A model generated the notes under the pieces. It was given only the letters and a program-made list of their open reading frames with translations. It had not been told where the DNA came from and searched no databases. DNA of 64,000 nucleotides from the NCBI RefSeq assembly GCF_001544295.1, contig NZ_BCQF01000010.1, positions 30,232 through 94,231 on the forward strand, in the 5' to 3' direction. Position numbers and translations under genes: made by a program. Positions 51,022 through 60,940 of this stretch are shown piece after piece; positions within the stretch are counted from its first letter, which is position 1, and each line of letters begins with the position of its first letter. Origin of the DNA: Enterococcus pseudoavium NBRC 100491 (GTDB taxonomy: Bacteria > Bacillota > Bacilli > Lactobacillales > Enterococcaceae).

Positions 51022-51653
51022 CTCAAATCAAGATTTGTGGGTTAAAAAAGCGTCCAGCCATCGCAGCAGCAGTTGCCGCGGGGGCTGAGTATCTAGGTTT
51101 TGTCTTTGCGGACAGTCCTCGGCAAATCACGCCAGAAGAAGTTCAACATTTGACATCTGATCTGCCTGAAAAGATCAAGAAAGTCGGCGTCTTTGTTTCG
51201 CCTACCAAACAGGAAGTAGAGGAAACGGTTGAAATCGCTGGTTTAGATTTGATTCAAATTCATGGGGAAACTGAGCTGACGGCACTTTCACGTCCAATCA
51301 TCCGGGCTTTTAGTAGTGAGGAGCAAGGAAAACTTGTTTTGCGTGATTATCCCTATCTTTTGTTGGATGCTCCGCCAGCTAAGCTGATGGGTGGCAATGG
51401 CCGCACCTTTGACTGGCAATTAATTGATCAAAGCCAGTTGATAAAAGAGAAACTTTGGTTGGCAGGAGGACTTACTCCAGAAAATGTCGGCGATGCGATG
51501 CGTTTTTTTAATCCACAAACTGTCGATGTTTCCAGCGGAGTCGAAACGGCAGGGGAAAAGGATCTAGCCAAAATTCAAGCCTTTTGTCAGGCGGTAAAAG
51601 CGGCAGACGAAAAACTTTTAGAAACAACCAGGAAGACAATAACAGGCGGGTGA
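51018..51653 (+). CDS. trpF: Phosphoribosylanthranilate isomerase
   Basis: A 211-residue TrpF barrel with the N-terminal KICGLKK motif (catalytic Cys), LIQIHGET and GLTPENV. It performs the Amadori rearrangement before TrpC. The 4-nt overlap with trpC suggests coupled translation. An 88-nt gap separates it from trpB, with no terminator. Confidence 0.94.
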   Translation: MTQIKICGLKKRPAIAAAVAAGAEYLGFVFADSPRQITPEEVQHLTSDLPEKIKKVGVFVSPTKQEVEETVEIAGLDLIQIHGETELTALSRPIIRAFSSEEQGKLVLRDYPYLLLDAPPAKLMGGNGRTFDWQLIDQSQLIKEKLWLAGGLTPENVGDAMRFFNPQTVDVSSGVETAGEKDLAKIQAFCQAVKAADEKLLETTRKTITGG

Positions 51654-51741
51654 TTCAGCAAATTTAGCAGAATGACATTCAGAGCAAGGGCAGCAAACAT
51701 TTTAAAAGATGAGTACTTTAATACGAATGAGGAGTGATTTC

Positions 51742-52935
51742 ATGTATCAAGAACCGAATCAGGCCGGCTTTTACGGGGAATACGGGGGCAAATTTGTCCC
51801 TGAGACATTGATGTACGCGGTACAAGAATTAGAAGAAACCTATGCAGCCTCAAAACAAGATCCAGCTTTTCAACAAGAACTGGATTACTATCTAAAGCAA
51901 TATGTTGGACGGGAAAATCCACTGTATTTTGCTGAACGGTTGACCAAAGATTTAGGCGGCGCCAAAATTTATTTGAAGCGGGAAGACTTGAATCATACAG
52001 GGGCTCATAAAATCAATAATGCCTTAGGACAAGTGCTGCTGGCTAAAAGAATGGGGAAACAAAAGGTAGTGGCAGAAACTGGAGCAGGTCAGCACGGGGT
52101 GGCAACAGCGACGGCGGCTGCGCTTTTCGGGATGGAATGTACAATCTTTATGGGCGAAATCGATGTGAAACGGCAAGCATTGAATGTTTTTCGGATGGAA
52201 TTGTTAGGAGCAAAGGTCGAAAGCGTGACTTCCGGCAGTAAAACGTTGAAGGATGCGGTGAACGAAGCTCTACGTTACTGGGTCGCAACGGTTGAAGACA
52301 CTCATTATGTGATGGGGTCTGTCTTAGGACCACATCCTTTTCCTGAGATTGTCCGTGATTATCAAAGCGTGATTGGGATCGAGACTCGTAGACAGATCTT
52401 AGCAGCAGAAGGCCGCCTGCCTGATTTAGTCATGGCTTGTGTCGGCGGTGGCAGTAATGCGATGGGAATGTTTTATCCCTTCATTGAAGATGAGGCGGTT
52501 CGCTTAATGGGAGTAGAAGCTTCAGGGCGTGGTCTGGATACTAACGAGCATGCGGCTTCGATCAATAAAGGCAGTGTCGGGATCTTGCATGGGGCTAAAA
52601 TGCATTTATTGCAAGACGACGATGGCCAAGTGTTAGAAGCCTTTTCGATATCTGCTGGCTTGGATTATCCGGGGATTGGCCCAGAACATTCCTTTTTACA
52701 TGATCTTGGTCGGGCCGAATATGCGGCGATCAATGATGAGGAAGCGGTTGAGGCCTTTCACTATCTATCTCGCTTGGAAGGAATCATTCCGGCACTGGAA
52801 AGTTCCCATGCCCTAGCGCAAGTCATGAAGGTCGCACCAACGATGGAAAAAGAGCAAATCATCGTGATGAATCTTTCGGGGCGCGGGGATAAAGATGTCC
52901 AACAAATCAAAGAACGAATGGAGGCAGCTCAATGA
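51742..52935 (+). CDS. trpB: Tryptophan synthase beta chain
   Basis: A 397-residue PLP enzyme. Lys90 in [13 protein letters not shown] forms the Schiff base and [10 protein letters not shown] is the phosphate loop. It joins indole with serine. ATG 51742 is selected by GAGGAG (51729-51734); the frame opens at 51709. trpA overlaps the end by 4 nt, and the two form the alpha-beta complex that channels indole. Confidence 0.97.
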   Translation: MYQEPNQAGFYGEYGGKFVPETLMYAVQELEETYAASKQDPAFQQELDYYLKQYVGRENPLYFAERLTKDLGGAKIYLKREDLNHTGAHKINNALGQVLLAKRMGKQKVVAETGAGQHGVATATAAALFGMECTIFMGEIDVKRQALNVFRMELLGAKVESVTSGSKTLKDAVNEALRYWVATVEDTHYVMGSVLGPHPFPEIVRDYQSVIGIETRRQILAAEGRLPDLVMACVGGGSNAMGMFYPFIEDEAVRLMGVEASGRGLDTNEHAASINKGSVGILHGAKMHLLQDDDGQVLEAFSISAGLDYPGIGPEHSFLHDLGRAEYAAINDEEAVEAFHYLSRLEGIIPALESSHALAQVMKVAPTMEKEQIIVMNLSGRGDKDVQQIKERMEAAQ

Positions 52936-53687
52936 AACCATTGACTCAAACGTTAAAAAACAAAGCAGCCAGCGAAAAATTATTTGTTCCTTATATTATG
53001 GCTGGTGCCCAAGGATTAGATAGATTACCAGAAGAAATCGAGATGTTGATTGCGGCAGGAGCGGCCGCGATTGAATTAGGCGTTCCTTTTTCTGACCCCG
53101 TCGCTGATGGACCAACAATCCAAGCGGCTGGTTTACGCGCTTTTGAGCAGCAAGTGACGCTGGAAAAAATCATCGCGCTCTTACAGGAAGTCCATTCAAC
53201 GGTTCCCTTAATTTTAATGGGCTACAGCAATTCTTTTTTCCACTATGGAATCAAAAATTTGGCTGAAGCGTTGGCAAAAACAGATGTCCAAGGCTTAATC
53301 ATTCCTGATTTACCTTATGAGCATCGGGATTTAGTCGTAGGGGATTTAGGTGATTTGGCGCTATTGACCTTGGTCTCTTTGACGAGTCCGACCGAACGGA
53401 TTGCAACGTTAACGAAAGAAGCAGAAGGATTTATTTACGCCGTGACAGTCAACGGTATTACTGGATCCGGACAAAGTTATCGCGATGATTTACTGGCTCA
53501 TTTAGCACAAGTCAAAGCTTTTAGTAGGATTCCCGTTCTGGCGGGTTTTGGCATTTCTACCGCCGATCAAGTAAAAAAATTTCAGCAGGTCTGTGATGGA
53601 GTGGTCATAGGTTCAAAAATCGTGCAATCATTGGCCGAACAAGGGACTGAACAAACCGGCAAAATGATTAAAGAAATTTTTCAATAG
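52932..53687 (+). CDS. trpA: Tryptophan synthase alpha chain
   Basis: A 251-residue TrpA barrel. The acid-base pair is in [17 protein letters not shown], which holds the catalytic Glu and Asp. It cleaves indole-3-glycerol phosphate. It ends the trp operon; no terminator is visible after it, so some read-through into the dipeptidase gene 69 nt on is possible. Confidence 0.96.
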   Translation: MKPLTQTLKNKAASEKLFVPYIMAGAQGLDRLPEEIEMLIAAGAAAIELGVPFSDPVADGPTIQAAGLRAFEQQVTLEKIIALLQEVHSTVPLILMGYSNSFFHYGIKNLAEALAKTDVQGLIIPDLPYEHRDLVVGDLGDLALLTLVSLTSPTERIATLTKEAEGFIYAVTVNGITGSGQSYRDDLLAHLAQVKAFSRIPVLAGFGISTADQVKKFQQVCDGVVIGSKIVQSLAEQGTEQTGKMIKEIFQ

Positions 53688-53756
53688 GATTTCGTTTGGT
53701 GTTTATTTTTATTAGCGTTATACTTGAGGTACCATGAAAGGGAGAGTGTTTCAAGT

Positions 53757-55163
53757 ATGACAAACAAAGTAAAAGGTTCATGTACCACCGTACTAGTCGG
53801 AAAGAAAGCATCAATTGATGGCTCAACTATTATTTCAAGGAACGATGATGGGCATGAAGCGTTAGACCCACAACGTTTTGTGGTGGTTCAACCAGAAGAT
53901 CAGCCAAAACATTACCAAGCGGTCATCAGCGGCGTGAAAGTCGAATTACCAGACAATCCATTACGCTACACATCAATGCCAAATTCAATTTTAACGAATG
54001 GCATCTGGCCAGCTGCTGGGATCAACAGCGAAAATGTTTCGATGTCTGCCACCGAAACCATCACAACCAATCCTCGAATCCAAGGACTAGATCCTTATGT
54101 TGAAGGCGGTATCGGGGAAGAAGATATTGTGACTTTAGTTTTACCTTACATTCACAGTGCCAAAGAAGGCGTGGAACGTCTTGGCGCTTTATTAAAGGAA
54201 TACGGTACCTATGAACCAAATGGGATCGCTTTTGCCGATCACGACGAAGTTTGGTGGTTAGAAACGATCGGTGGTCATCATTGGGCAGCCGTGCGGATTC
54301 CAGATGACGCTTACGTCGTTGCACCAAACCGAATGAATATCGATCATTTTGATTTTGATTCAGCCGATACCTTGTGTTCTGACGACTTAAAAGCGTTGAT
54401 CGATGACAATCATTTGAATCCTGATTTTGAAGGCTACAATTTGCGCCATATTTTTGGTAGCTCATCGATTAAGGATACTGTTTACAACAATCCACGGGCT
54501 TGGTATGGTCAAAAATATTTCACTCCAGAAGTGGAACAAGACATTATGGGACAAGATCTACCCTTTATCTGTCGAGCTAATCGCAAAATCTCAATCGAAG
54601 ACGTGAAGTTTGTATTGAGTTCCCATTTTGAAAACACGCAATTCGATCCTTATGGTGACGGTACGGAAGCAGAGAAGAAATTACTGCGCCCAATCGGGAT
54701 CAACCGGAACCATAACGTGCATATTTTACAAATCCGCAACAATGTTCCTGAAGAAATCGCTGGGGTTCATTGGTTAGCTTATGGAGCGAATACCTTTAAT
54801 ACGGTCGTACCATTTTATGCCAATGTTAACGACACACCAGATTGCTATAAAAATGCGACTGGCACATTCGATTTGAACAATATGTACTGGTTGAGTTGTG
54901 CGACAGCTTTACTAGGCGATACGGACTATAACTATTACGTTGATTTCCGTAACAGCTTTGAACTTGAAGCTATGTCAGCCTATCATGTGATCCAAAATGA
55001 AACCGACAAAGCGGTTGCTGATCAAAGCGATGTTCAAAAATTCTTGGAAGCAGCTAATGAAAAATTAGCGCAAGAATCCTTGGAACGTCAAACGCACTTG
55101 TTTGGTAAAATGGTCATCTCTGGCTCCGAACGAATGAAATTACGTTACAATATGAATGACTAG
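53757..55163 (+). CDS. pepD: C69-family dipeptidase (PepD type)
   Basis: A 468-residue N-terminal-nucleophile hydrolase of peptidase family C69. The nucleophile is Cys9 in [12 protein letters not shown], so the first eight residues are probably removed; [14 protein letters not shown] follows. It cleaves dipeptides in the cytoplasm. ATG 53757 is chosen over the longer frame at 53724, with AAAGGGAG upstream at a long 12-nt spacing. It is a single gene with its own terminator. Confidence 0.9.
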   Translation: MTNKVKGSCTTVLVGKKASIDGSTIISRNDDGHEALDPQRFVVVQPEDQPKHYQAVISGVKVELPDNPLRYTSMPNSILTNGIWPAAGINSENVSMSATETITTNPRIQGLDPYVEGGIGEEDIVTLVLPYIHSAKEGVERLGALLKEYGTYEPNGIAFADHDEVWWLETIGGHHWAAVRIPDDAYVVAPNRMNIDHFDFDSADTLCSDDLKALIDDNHLNPDFEGYNLRHIFGSSSIKDTVYNNPRAWYGQKYFTPEVEQDIMGQDLPFICRANRKISIEDVKFVLSSHFENTQFDPYGDGTEAEKKLLRPIGINRNHNVHILQIRNNVPEEIAGVHWLAYGANTFNTVVPFYANVNDTPDCYKNATGTFDLNNMYWLSCATALLGDTDYNYYVDFRNSFELEAMSAYHVIQNETDKAVADQSDVQKFLEAANEKLAQESLERQTHLFGKMVISGSERMKLRYNMND

Positions 55164-55177
55164 TCAATAAAATAAGA

Positions 55178-55209
55178 AGAGCTTTCCGTTAACGCGGAAA
55201 GCTTTTTTT
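55178..55209 (+). terminator. Rho-independent terminator after the dipeptidase
   Basis: GCTTTCCG pairs with CGGAAAGC over a TTAACG loop, followed by seven T residues. Confidence 0.88.
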
Positions 55210-55802
55210 GTTGCGCGGAAATAAGGCTTTAAATGAATGACTATTTTAAAGGACTATAAATATCGCAAATAAAATATTTTCAAATAAAACTCCTAATTAG
55301 CAAAATGCTTGGCAAGCCGTAGTTTTAAAAAAATAATACTAGGAGTAAGCAAAAGTAATAAAAGCAAAAAATCTTTTTAAAGACTTCTAAAAGTCCCTTG
55401 GATCATTGTAGCCATTGTCCAGTTCGCTGTGAAATGGTGGGTAATTAGGGTTAAAACCAGCTAACTATCGGTATAGTTTTTTAAAAGATCTCAAAAAGAC
55501 TCTGGATGATAGTGAAGATCTTATGCTGATGCCCCTGGATTACCAGTATAAAGATGAAAAAGGATTCTCGTGAATGATTAACCAGAACACTACTCACTAG
55601 AAGAGGTCTAAAATGCTCGCCCCAATTTATCTACAAAATAGAAAGTTATGAGAAATAGTAAAATCTCTTATTAAATAGCCCTTTTGAGCCCTTATAAATA
55701 AAAACTTTAGTTATTTTGTGAGCGTAATTTATCATATTTAGGCTTTTTCCCGTTAATTTGTAGGCAAATAGCAGATGACTATTTACTTAGGAGGAAACGG
55801 AA
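55210..55802. other. Gene-poor stretch upstream of the sortase-like gene, with coding-like remnant
   Basis: No complete gene is seen in about 590 bases. A 42-codon open stretch at 55445-55573 reads like protein (LKKTLDDSEDLMLMPLDYQY) but has no start codon or ribosome-binding site, so it may be a remnant. AT-rich sequence at 55650-55800 probably carries the promoter of the next gene. Confidence 0.4.
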
Positions 55803-56564
55803 ATGAGTACATATTTAAAATTTATAATGGTTGCAGCGCTTTTTGTTACGACAACTATTACTTCTATGTTTGAAACAGCACCAACGAATGCATCAGCTAC
55901 ACCTAGCCAAACAACGTTGAAAGATGGCTCTCGTAAAGCAAAAAAAGCGACTGAATCCACTTCAACAAGCACAACTAAAATAGCGGTTGACCAAACAACT
56001 ACTAGTAGTTCTGATGTTGTAGAAGATGCAATCTCTTCAAAAACACCTGATCCGGTACCGGCAGCTACCGATGCTTCAGCGATCAGTTCGGCAGTTGCCC
56101 AAGAGGAAACCGTGGACTCGGTTGAAAATGAAACGCCATACGAAGTGGTGGTAGAGGAAGGACAGACGACTACCAGTGAAACGATTATTTTCGCTGAAGA
56201 ACCAGTTGCTGAAGTGGAAAATCCAGCTCCAGCGCCAACGGTCATTCAACCAAATCAATTGAAAATTAATGGTCAAATGATTTCGTATTCTAACGCGGGG
56301 CAAGCTAGCGGACAAGCCATTATCGATGCGAATCACAACCAAGTAGCCACTTGGGGTGGGGCCGCTGTACAATCAGGCACAGATGGAGCAAATCAGGTTA
56401 CATCCTACACAGTGACGCAAATTGTAACCGTCGACGATTCAGGAATGGCAGCAGATGGGACCGATTATTGGAATCAAATCACGGGTACCGGTGGTGGTGA
56501 ACGGATTACCTTGCAAACGTGTATCAATGATGACTACAATTTGATCCTCTTTGCCAGCAAATAG
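55803..56564 (+). CDS. Secreted sortase-like protein, probably degenerate
   Basis: A 253-residue exported protein: signal peptide at residues 1-32, a long Ser/Thr/Glu-rich linker (to about 150), and a C-terminal domain beginning at QLKINGQMISY. That domain resembles sortase-like proteins of Gram-positives with the sequence LQTC (Cys240) and a final beta strand. The segment that normally carries the catalytic His (a GHNPG-type motif) between TDGAN and SYTVTQIVTV seems missing, and the usual Arg after the Cys is not seen. It is thus likely inactive or re-purposed, if the family call holds. GGAGG before ATG 55803. A Mga-like regulator lies just downstream on the other strand. Confidence 0.5.
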   Translation: MSTYLKFIMVAALFVTTTITSMFETAPTNASATPSQTTLKDGSRKAKKATESTSTSTTKIAVDQTTTSSSDVVEDAISSKTPDPVPAATDASAISSAVAQEETVDSVENETPYEVVVEEGQTTTSETIIFAEEPVAEVENPAPAPTVIQPNQLKINGQMISYSNAGQASGQAIIDANHNQVATWGGAAVQSGTDGANQVTSYTVTQIVTVDDSGMAADGTDYWNQITGTGGGERITLQTCINDDYNLILFASK

Positions 56565-56569
56565 AAAAG

Positions 56570-56615
56570 AAGCGTTCCATCAAGAGGTTATCCTTTCGAT
56601 GAAACGCTTTATTTT
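56570..56615. terminator. Terminator between the sortase-like and Mga-like genes
   Basis: AAGCGTT-CATC pairs with GATG-AACGCTT over a long loop, followed by TATTTTATT; it lies between convergent genes. Confidence 0.65.
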
Positions 56616-58167
56616 ATTGATTCATTATTTTTTTAGAAAAGTAGAGCTCTTTGGCTGTCTTAACTTTAATATTTCCTAGAGCTTTTAAGTGTTCACTAGA
56701 AACTCTTCGCTGGATAGCTACAATAAAATTCAACAGATTTTCCCGATCTGAAGCGGAAAAGAAATTGTTTACGATCAACACATTCTCATTTTCATAGCCT
56801 TTGATGGGGTTGTTGCTCAAAACGATCCCATATTGGTTGAAGCGCTCGAAATCTTCAGGGCCCAATGAAATTACCGGTTCATTAAAAGTCTCAACGATGA
56901 TCCGCTTATCGTAATTGGCAATCAAAAAATCTCGTAACATCTTTGCGTGTTTACTTCCTAAATCACTAACTATCAAAATCGAAACTTTCGCTCTCAGCTT
57001 TTCTAAGTGGATCGGCAAGTGACTCCATTCTTTCATAAGTAAGAAGAATACACTGTTTAACCGAATTTCCGTCCATAGCTCGGGATTTTTCTTTTCGATA
57101 TCTTGCAGATGGCTTTTTACTAGGGTAGAAAAAATTGGATAAACTAGCTGAATCTCCCGCGAAAACTTTTGATGCTTATCAAATAGCATATTTTGGCGAT
57201 AAGGATAGAAATTGTGTTCTACATACCAAGACATCATGGATTGCATAATTTTTCGCTTATCCTCACGTTCGATGGGAAAATCAATCGAACGGGAAATATT
57301 TTTTAAAAAGTTTTCGATTTTTCGGTTAATTCGGATGATTTGCTCTGGATTGTCCCAATTATAAAATTCATGAAAGACCGTTCGGCTGATCTCTTTATAC
57401 CATTTTTCCGGTAAGTCAAAGTCGGTTTTCGCTAGTAGATGCTCTGCAAACGGGCGACTATAATCTAACACCTTATCAAGGGTATCATCTTCTTGTTCAT
57501 ACACACTTTCCGGCAAATAAAAGCCTTGGTGCATGCGATTCAAGGTGACCATCAGTAAATACGCCGCCTCTTGGATCTCGCGATCATCCATCGAAACATC
57601 GAAATCAGTGGATGTTCGCATGATGAAGCATAACGTATCCTCGTGATCCAAAGTGAAGGGCCAATGGTTCACACCGTAGGCCTCTGTAAAATATTGCTGG
57701 TAAAAAAAGCGGACCCAGCGTTCATCAGGTCCCGTGATACGAAAAGGTGAACGCTCCAGGGTAAGACCGCGTCGTGTTAAAAAGTCTTCCAGTGCATTGA
57801 CCATTCGATAAAACGAAGCCTCGCTCATAAACAACTCATTGATCCAATAATCCGCGTCTTGATGGGATTCATATAGCATTTTTTCAACAAATTGAAATTC
57901 AAGAGAGTCTTGATAAATCAATCCGTAAACGTTTCCTAATTTATTCGATGTAAGATTATTTAAACGGACACCTTGAAATTTTGAATATTCAATATGGATG
58001 AAGTCTCCCCAAAATTCATTGATGTAATCAATATCTGAGATCAATGTTTTTACAGAACATTCGACAACTCGGGCAGCTTCTTTGGCTTCACACCAAGAAG
58101 GCAGTTGATCTAAATATTCAACAAATTGGAGTCTTCGATAAGTAGAGGAGTTAATTAATTGTTTCAT
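56614..58167 (-). CDS. Mga/PRD-like transcriptional regulator
   Basis: A 517-residue protein of the Mga family: N-terminal helix-turn-helix region (residues 10-75, CSVKTLISDIDYIN), then helical PRD-like domains, and an EIIB-like C-terminus. Such regulators sense sugar status through PTS phosphorylation and control surface and virulence genes. AAGGAGGC selects ATG 58167; the frame opens at 58203. The adjacent secreted protein (55803) is convergent with it and may be a target. Confidence 0.82.
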   Translation of the reverse strand: MKQLINSSTYRRLQFVEYLDQLPSWCEAKEAARVVECSVKTLISDIDYINEFWGDFIHIEYSKFQGVRLNNLTSNKLGNVYGLIYQDSLEFQFVEKMLYESHQDADYWINELFMSEASFYRMVNALEDFLTRRGLTLERSPFRITGPDERWVRFFYQQYFTEAYGVNHWPFTLDHEDTLCFIMRTSTDFDVSMDDREIQEAAYLLMVTLNRMHQGFYLPESVYEQEDDTLDKVLDYSRPFAEHLLAKTDFDLPEKWYKEISRTVFHEFYNWDNPEQIIRINRKIENFLKNISRSIDFPIEREDKRKIMQSMMSWYVEHNFYPYRQNMLFDKHQKFSREIQLVYPIFSTLVKSHLQDIEKKNPELWTEIRLNSVFFLLMKEWSHLPIHLEKLRAKVSILIVSDLGSKHAKMLRDFLIANYDKRIIVETFNEPVISLGPEDFERFNQYGIVLSNNPIKGYENENVLIVNNFFSASDRENLLNFIVAIQRRVSSEHLKALGNIKVKTAKELYFSKKIMNQ

Positions 58168-58360
58168 AGTTGCCTCCTTAAAAAAATAGTATCCTTTAAT
58201 CATAATTTTACCGATTTTTCACTAAAAAAGCGAGCTATTTAGTAAGAAGAATTTTAAACAAGGGCGGTAACTTCATTGATTTCTAGAAATAACGCTCTAA
58301 ATCAAAGATTTTCTGTTAAGCGCTATGATATGATAGAAAAAAATGAAGGAGTCCATGCCT

Positions 58361-59734
58361 GTGATTAAACTAGACAAAATAACTGCGCCAAAATTAGATC
58401 AAACTCTTCGACCAATACAGCTGACAGATGAGACGTTTTCTGCGCGTAAAGCGGGATTAGTGGCAAAGATGCAAGAAGAAAATTACGATACCGTGATAAT
58501 TTACGCTGATTTAGAACATGGTGGCAACTTTGAGTATTTCACCGGTTTTGTTCCTCGGTTTGAAGAGGCACTTTTAATCGTGCACCAAACGGGAGAAGCC
58601 TTTTTAGTCTTAGGCAACGAAAATCTGAACAAGGCGGCTCATGCCAGAATCAAGGCAACAGCCGTTCACCTACCACATTTTTCACTACCTAATCAACCAA
58701 TGGCAGCGACCATGAGCGTACCGGAGATTTTAGCTCAAACCAAACTTGCGACAGCTAAAACAATTGGTTTGATCGGCTGGAAATATTTCACGAGTCAATC
58801 CGAAGATAATACTGGATTGTTCGATTTGCCATATTTTTTAGTGGCTAGTTTAAAACAAGCCGCACCTGCTGCTGAATTTAAAAATGCTACGGGTGTATTG
58901 ATTGGTGAACAGGGCTTGCGCCGAACGAATAATGCCAACGAGATTGCTCATTATGAATTTGGTGCTATGCTGGCAGGAAATGGGATCTTACAGGCTATGG
59001 ATCAACTAGCAGTCGGTAAAAGTGAAATGGAAATTGGTGCGTGGCTGAATGATTTGGGTCAAACACCGAGTGTTGTCACGATCATGGCAACTGGAGAACG
59101 TTTTGAAAAAGCCAATTTATATCCCTCAGCCAAAAAAATCCAACTAGGGGATCGGATTTCAATGACTAGCGGTTATAAAGGTGGCCTGCAAAGTCGTGGT
59201 GGTTACGCGGTCAACACTGCCGCAGAATTGCCTGAAGCCGAGAAAGATTATTTAGATCGCGTAGCAATGCCTTATTTTAATGCCGTCAAAACGTGGCTAG
59301 AAACTATCACGATCGGAATGACTGGAGAGGCACTATACCAAACGATTGAAACGGTCTTACCTAAAGCAACTTATGGCTGGCATTTGAATCCAGGCCATTT
59401 ATGTGCTGACGAAGAATGGTTGGCGTCACCGATCTATCCTACTTCAAAAGAACGCATTCAAAGCGGGATGTTGTTCCAATTCGATATCATTCCTTCAGTC
59501 GCAGGGTACGCCGGTGCCAGCTGTGAAGGTGGGGTCGTCTTAGCCGATCAAGCGTTACAAGCCACAATGAAAGGGGAATATCCTGATATGTGGGCCCGCA
59601 TGCAGGCTCGACGTAACTATTTGATTGAAGAAATCGGAATCCAGCTTAGTGAAGAAGTCCTACCGATGTCGAATGCAACCGCGTATTATCGGCCATTTTT
59701 CTTGAATAAAACCGCAGCTCTGACCGCCAAATAA
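58361..59734 (+). CDS. M24-fold (creatinase/prolidase-like) protein without the metal site
   Basis: About 457 residues in two parts: a creatinase-type N-terminal domain and a pita-bread M24 domain. Active M24 aminopeptidases need two Asp, one His and two Glu to hold two metals. Here the usual Asp segment is replaced by GDRISMTSGYKGG, and GHGxG by GHLCADE, so the metal site is gone. Creatinase has the same fold without metal and hydrolyses a C-N bond, so a non-peptidase role is likely. AAGGAG (58346-58351) best fits GTG 58361; ATG 58355 would be too close. A DUF3788-like gene follows. Confidence 0.78.
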   Translation: MIKLDKITAPKLDQTLRPIQLTDETFSARKAGLVAKMQEENYDTVIIYADLEHGGNFEYFTGFVPRFEEALLIVHQTGEAFLVLGNENLNKAAHARIKATAVHLPHFSLPNQPMAATMSVPEILAQTKLATAKTIGLIGWKYFTSQSEDNTGLFDLPYFLVASLKQAAPAAEFKNATGVLIGEQGLRRTNNANEIAHYEFGAMLAGNGILQAMDQLAVGKSEMEIGAWLNDLGQTPSVVTIMATGERFEKANLYPSAKKIQLGDRISMTSGYKGGLQSRGGYAVNTAAELPEAEKDYLDRVAMPYFNAVKTWLETITIGMTGEALYQTIETVLPKATYGWHLNPGHLCADEEWLASPIYPTSKERIQSGMLFQFDIIPSVAGYAGASCEGGVVLADQALQATMKGEYPDMWARMQARRNYLIEEIGIQLSEEVLPMSNATAYYRPFFLNKTAALTAK

Positions 59735-59744
59735 AGAAGGGCAG

Positions 59745-60170
59745 GTGCTCCAAATTAAACCGATTTTAAAAGACAAAGAAGAATTTCCGACAATCGAAAC
59801 CTTGGCAAATTATCTCTCAAGCCAAGATTTAAAACTCTATCAGCAATTTCTCGCAGAAATTCATGAACGATCTTTTAAGGAAGACTGGAATTACTACAAT
59901 GATGGAAAAAATTGGTTGGCTAAAATCTTATCTAAGAAACGAAACTTGGGCTGGCTCTCAATTTGGGAAACTGGCTTCAAGTTGACTGTTTATTTTGGCG
60001 AACGGTTGTGGGTAATATTTTCTGACAGCGAATTATCCGAAGAACTTCAGAAATACACGGTGGAGATTCATCAAAATGGAAAATTAATCGCCGTTATGCT
60101 TTCAATCAGTGATTCTGATAGCCTACAAATGGGATTGAATTTGATCACTTTTAAAAAGAAAGTCAAATAA
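59745..60170 (+). CDS. DUF3788-like protein
   Basis: A 141-residue protein resembling the DUF3788 family: acidic N-terminus, then a strand-rich core with WLSIWETGFKLTVYFGERLW, which is the family's hallmark. The function of the family is unknown. Start is GTG 59745 with AGAAGGG before it, 10 nt after the M24 stop, so the two are probably one transcript. No membrane segment or signal peptide. Confidence 0.7.
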   Translation: MLQIKPILKDKEEFPTIETLANYLSSQDLKLYQQFLAEIHERSFKEDWNYYNDGKNWLAKILSKKRNLGWLSIWETGFKLTVYFGERLWVIFSDSELSEELQKYTVEIHQNGKLIAVMLSISDSDSLQMGLNLITFKKKVK

Positions 60171-60209
60171 GAAAAAAGATTCGTGTCACTAGGCATGAAT
60201 CTTTTTTCT
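60171..60209 (+). terminator. Rho-independent terminator after the DUF3788-like gene
   Basis: AAAAAAGATTC pairs with GAATCTTTTTT over a 14-nt loop. Confidence 0.85.
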
Positions 60210-60851
60210 GATGTAAAACGTGATCAGTTGAAAAATATTATTTAATAGACTAAAAGAAAACCTCACAGGAAACAATAGTGGCCCGGCATTGGGCTGATTA
60301 CATATTCATCTTTCTAAAAAATGTACGTTTTTCGGAAAGTTGAGTATAATAAGATTGGCTTGATTTAAAGATACACGGTATTTAAAGTAAATTAGCTGTT
60401 TTTTAGCCATATTACGGGTTATTCTTTACCAGCCATAACGGTTGATGATCTAAAATGGTTGCACTATATTGCTTTAGTTAGCAATCCGTGGTCGCTTGTT
60501 TAGCTGTAGTCAAGAACGTTTTAACCGCTGCAAGCTACTTTTATCATGAATGCTGAGTTGATCACTCAAACTTTGTTGCAGTGATTAGTTATTGCGCTTG
60601 TTATCAGAAAGATCAAACCAACAATCGCGCTTAATTCAAAAGTTGGTTTATTTCTAGCGACCAATTGTCTTGCTGATTTTTGATTCAGCGTTGAAATTAT
60701 CAAGTTCAATCTTAGTTTACATAAAATGTTTATGCTTAACTTTCATAAAAGATAAGTTTTTTCGGAAATATAAAATAACAGATGATAATTTCCAAAAGCT
60801 CTTGTATCCTCTATTTAATCGTGATGTTTTAAGAAATAAAAAAACAAATTC
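60210..60851. other. Gene-free stretch upstream of xerS; possible small RNA
   Basis: No good gene is seen in these 640 bases. A TATAAT lies at 60345-60350 and an AAACCAAC...GTTGGTTT hairpin followed by ATTTCT lies near 60614-60650, so a transcript of about 290 nt could exist between them. The 81-codon frame at 60670-60915 lacks a ribosome-binding site and runs through the xerS promoter. Confidence 0.35.
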
Positions 60852-60880
60852 GTTGACAAATTGGTATATTCCAATTATAA
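60852..60880 (+). promoter_or_regulatory. Consensus promoter of xerS with internal dyad
   Basis: TTGACA (60852-60857), exactly 17 nt, TATAAT (60875-60880). The spacer carries the dyad AATTGGTATATTCCAATT (60858-60875), and AATTGGTATAT recurs at 60914-60924 near the start codon. Confidence 0.8.
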
Positions 60881-60940
60881 TTGATTTAGGAGCTCCCTAC
60901 TCTTCTATCGAGTAATTGGTATATACAGGAAGGTGATTTT

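Noticed and set aside
60670..60915. 81-codon frame upstream of xerS
   Set aside because: No ribosome-binding site, unlike neighbours in composition, and it runs through the consensus xerS promoter.
60210..60940. A streptococcal-type dif site upstream of xerS
   Set aside because: I could not identify a convincing 31-bp dif-like sequence by eye, though the region is the natural place.
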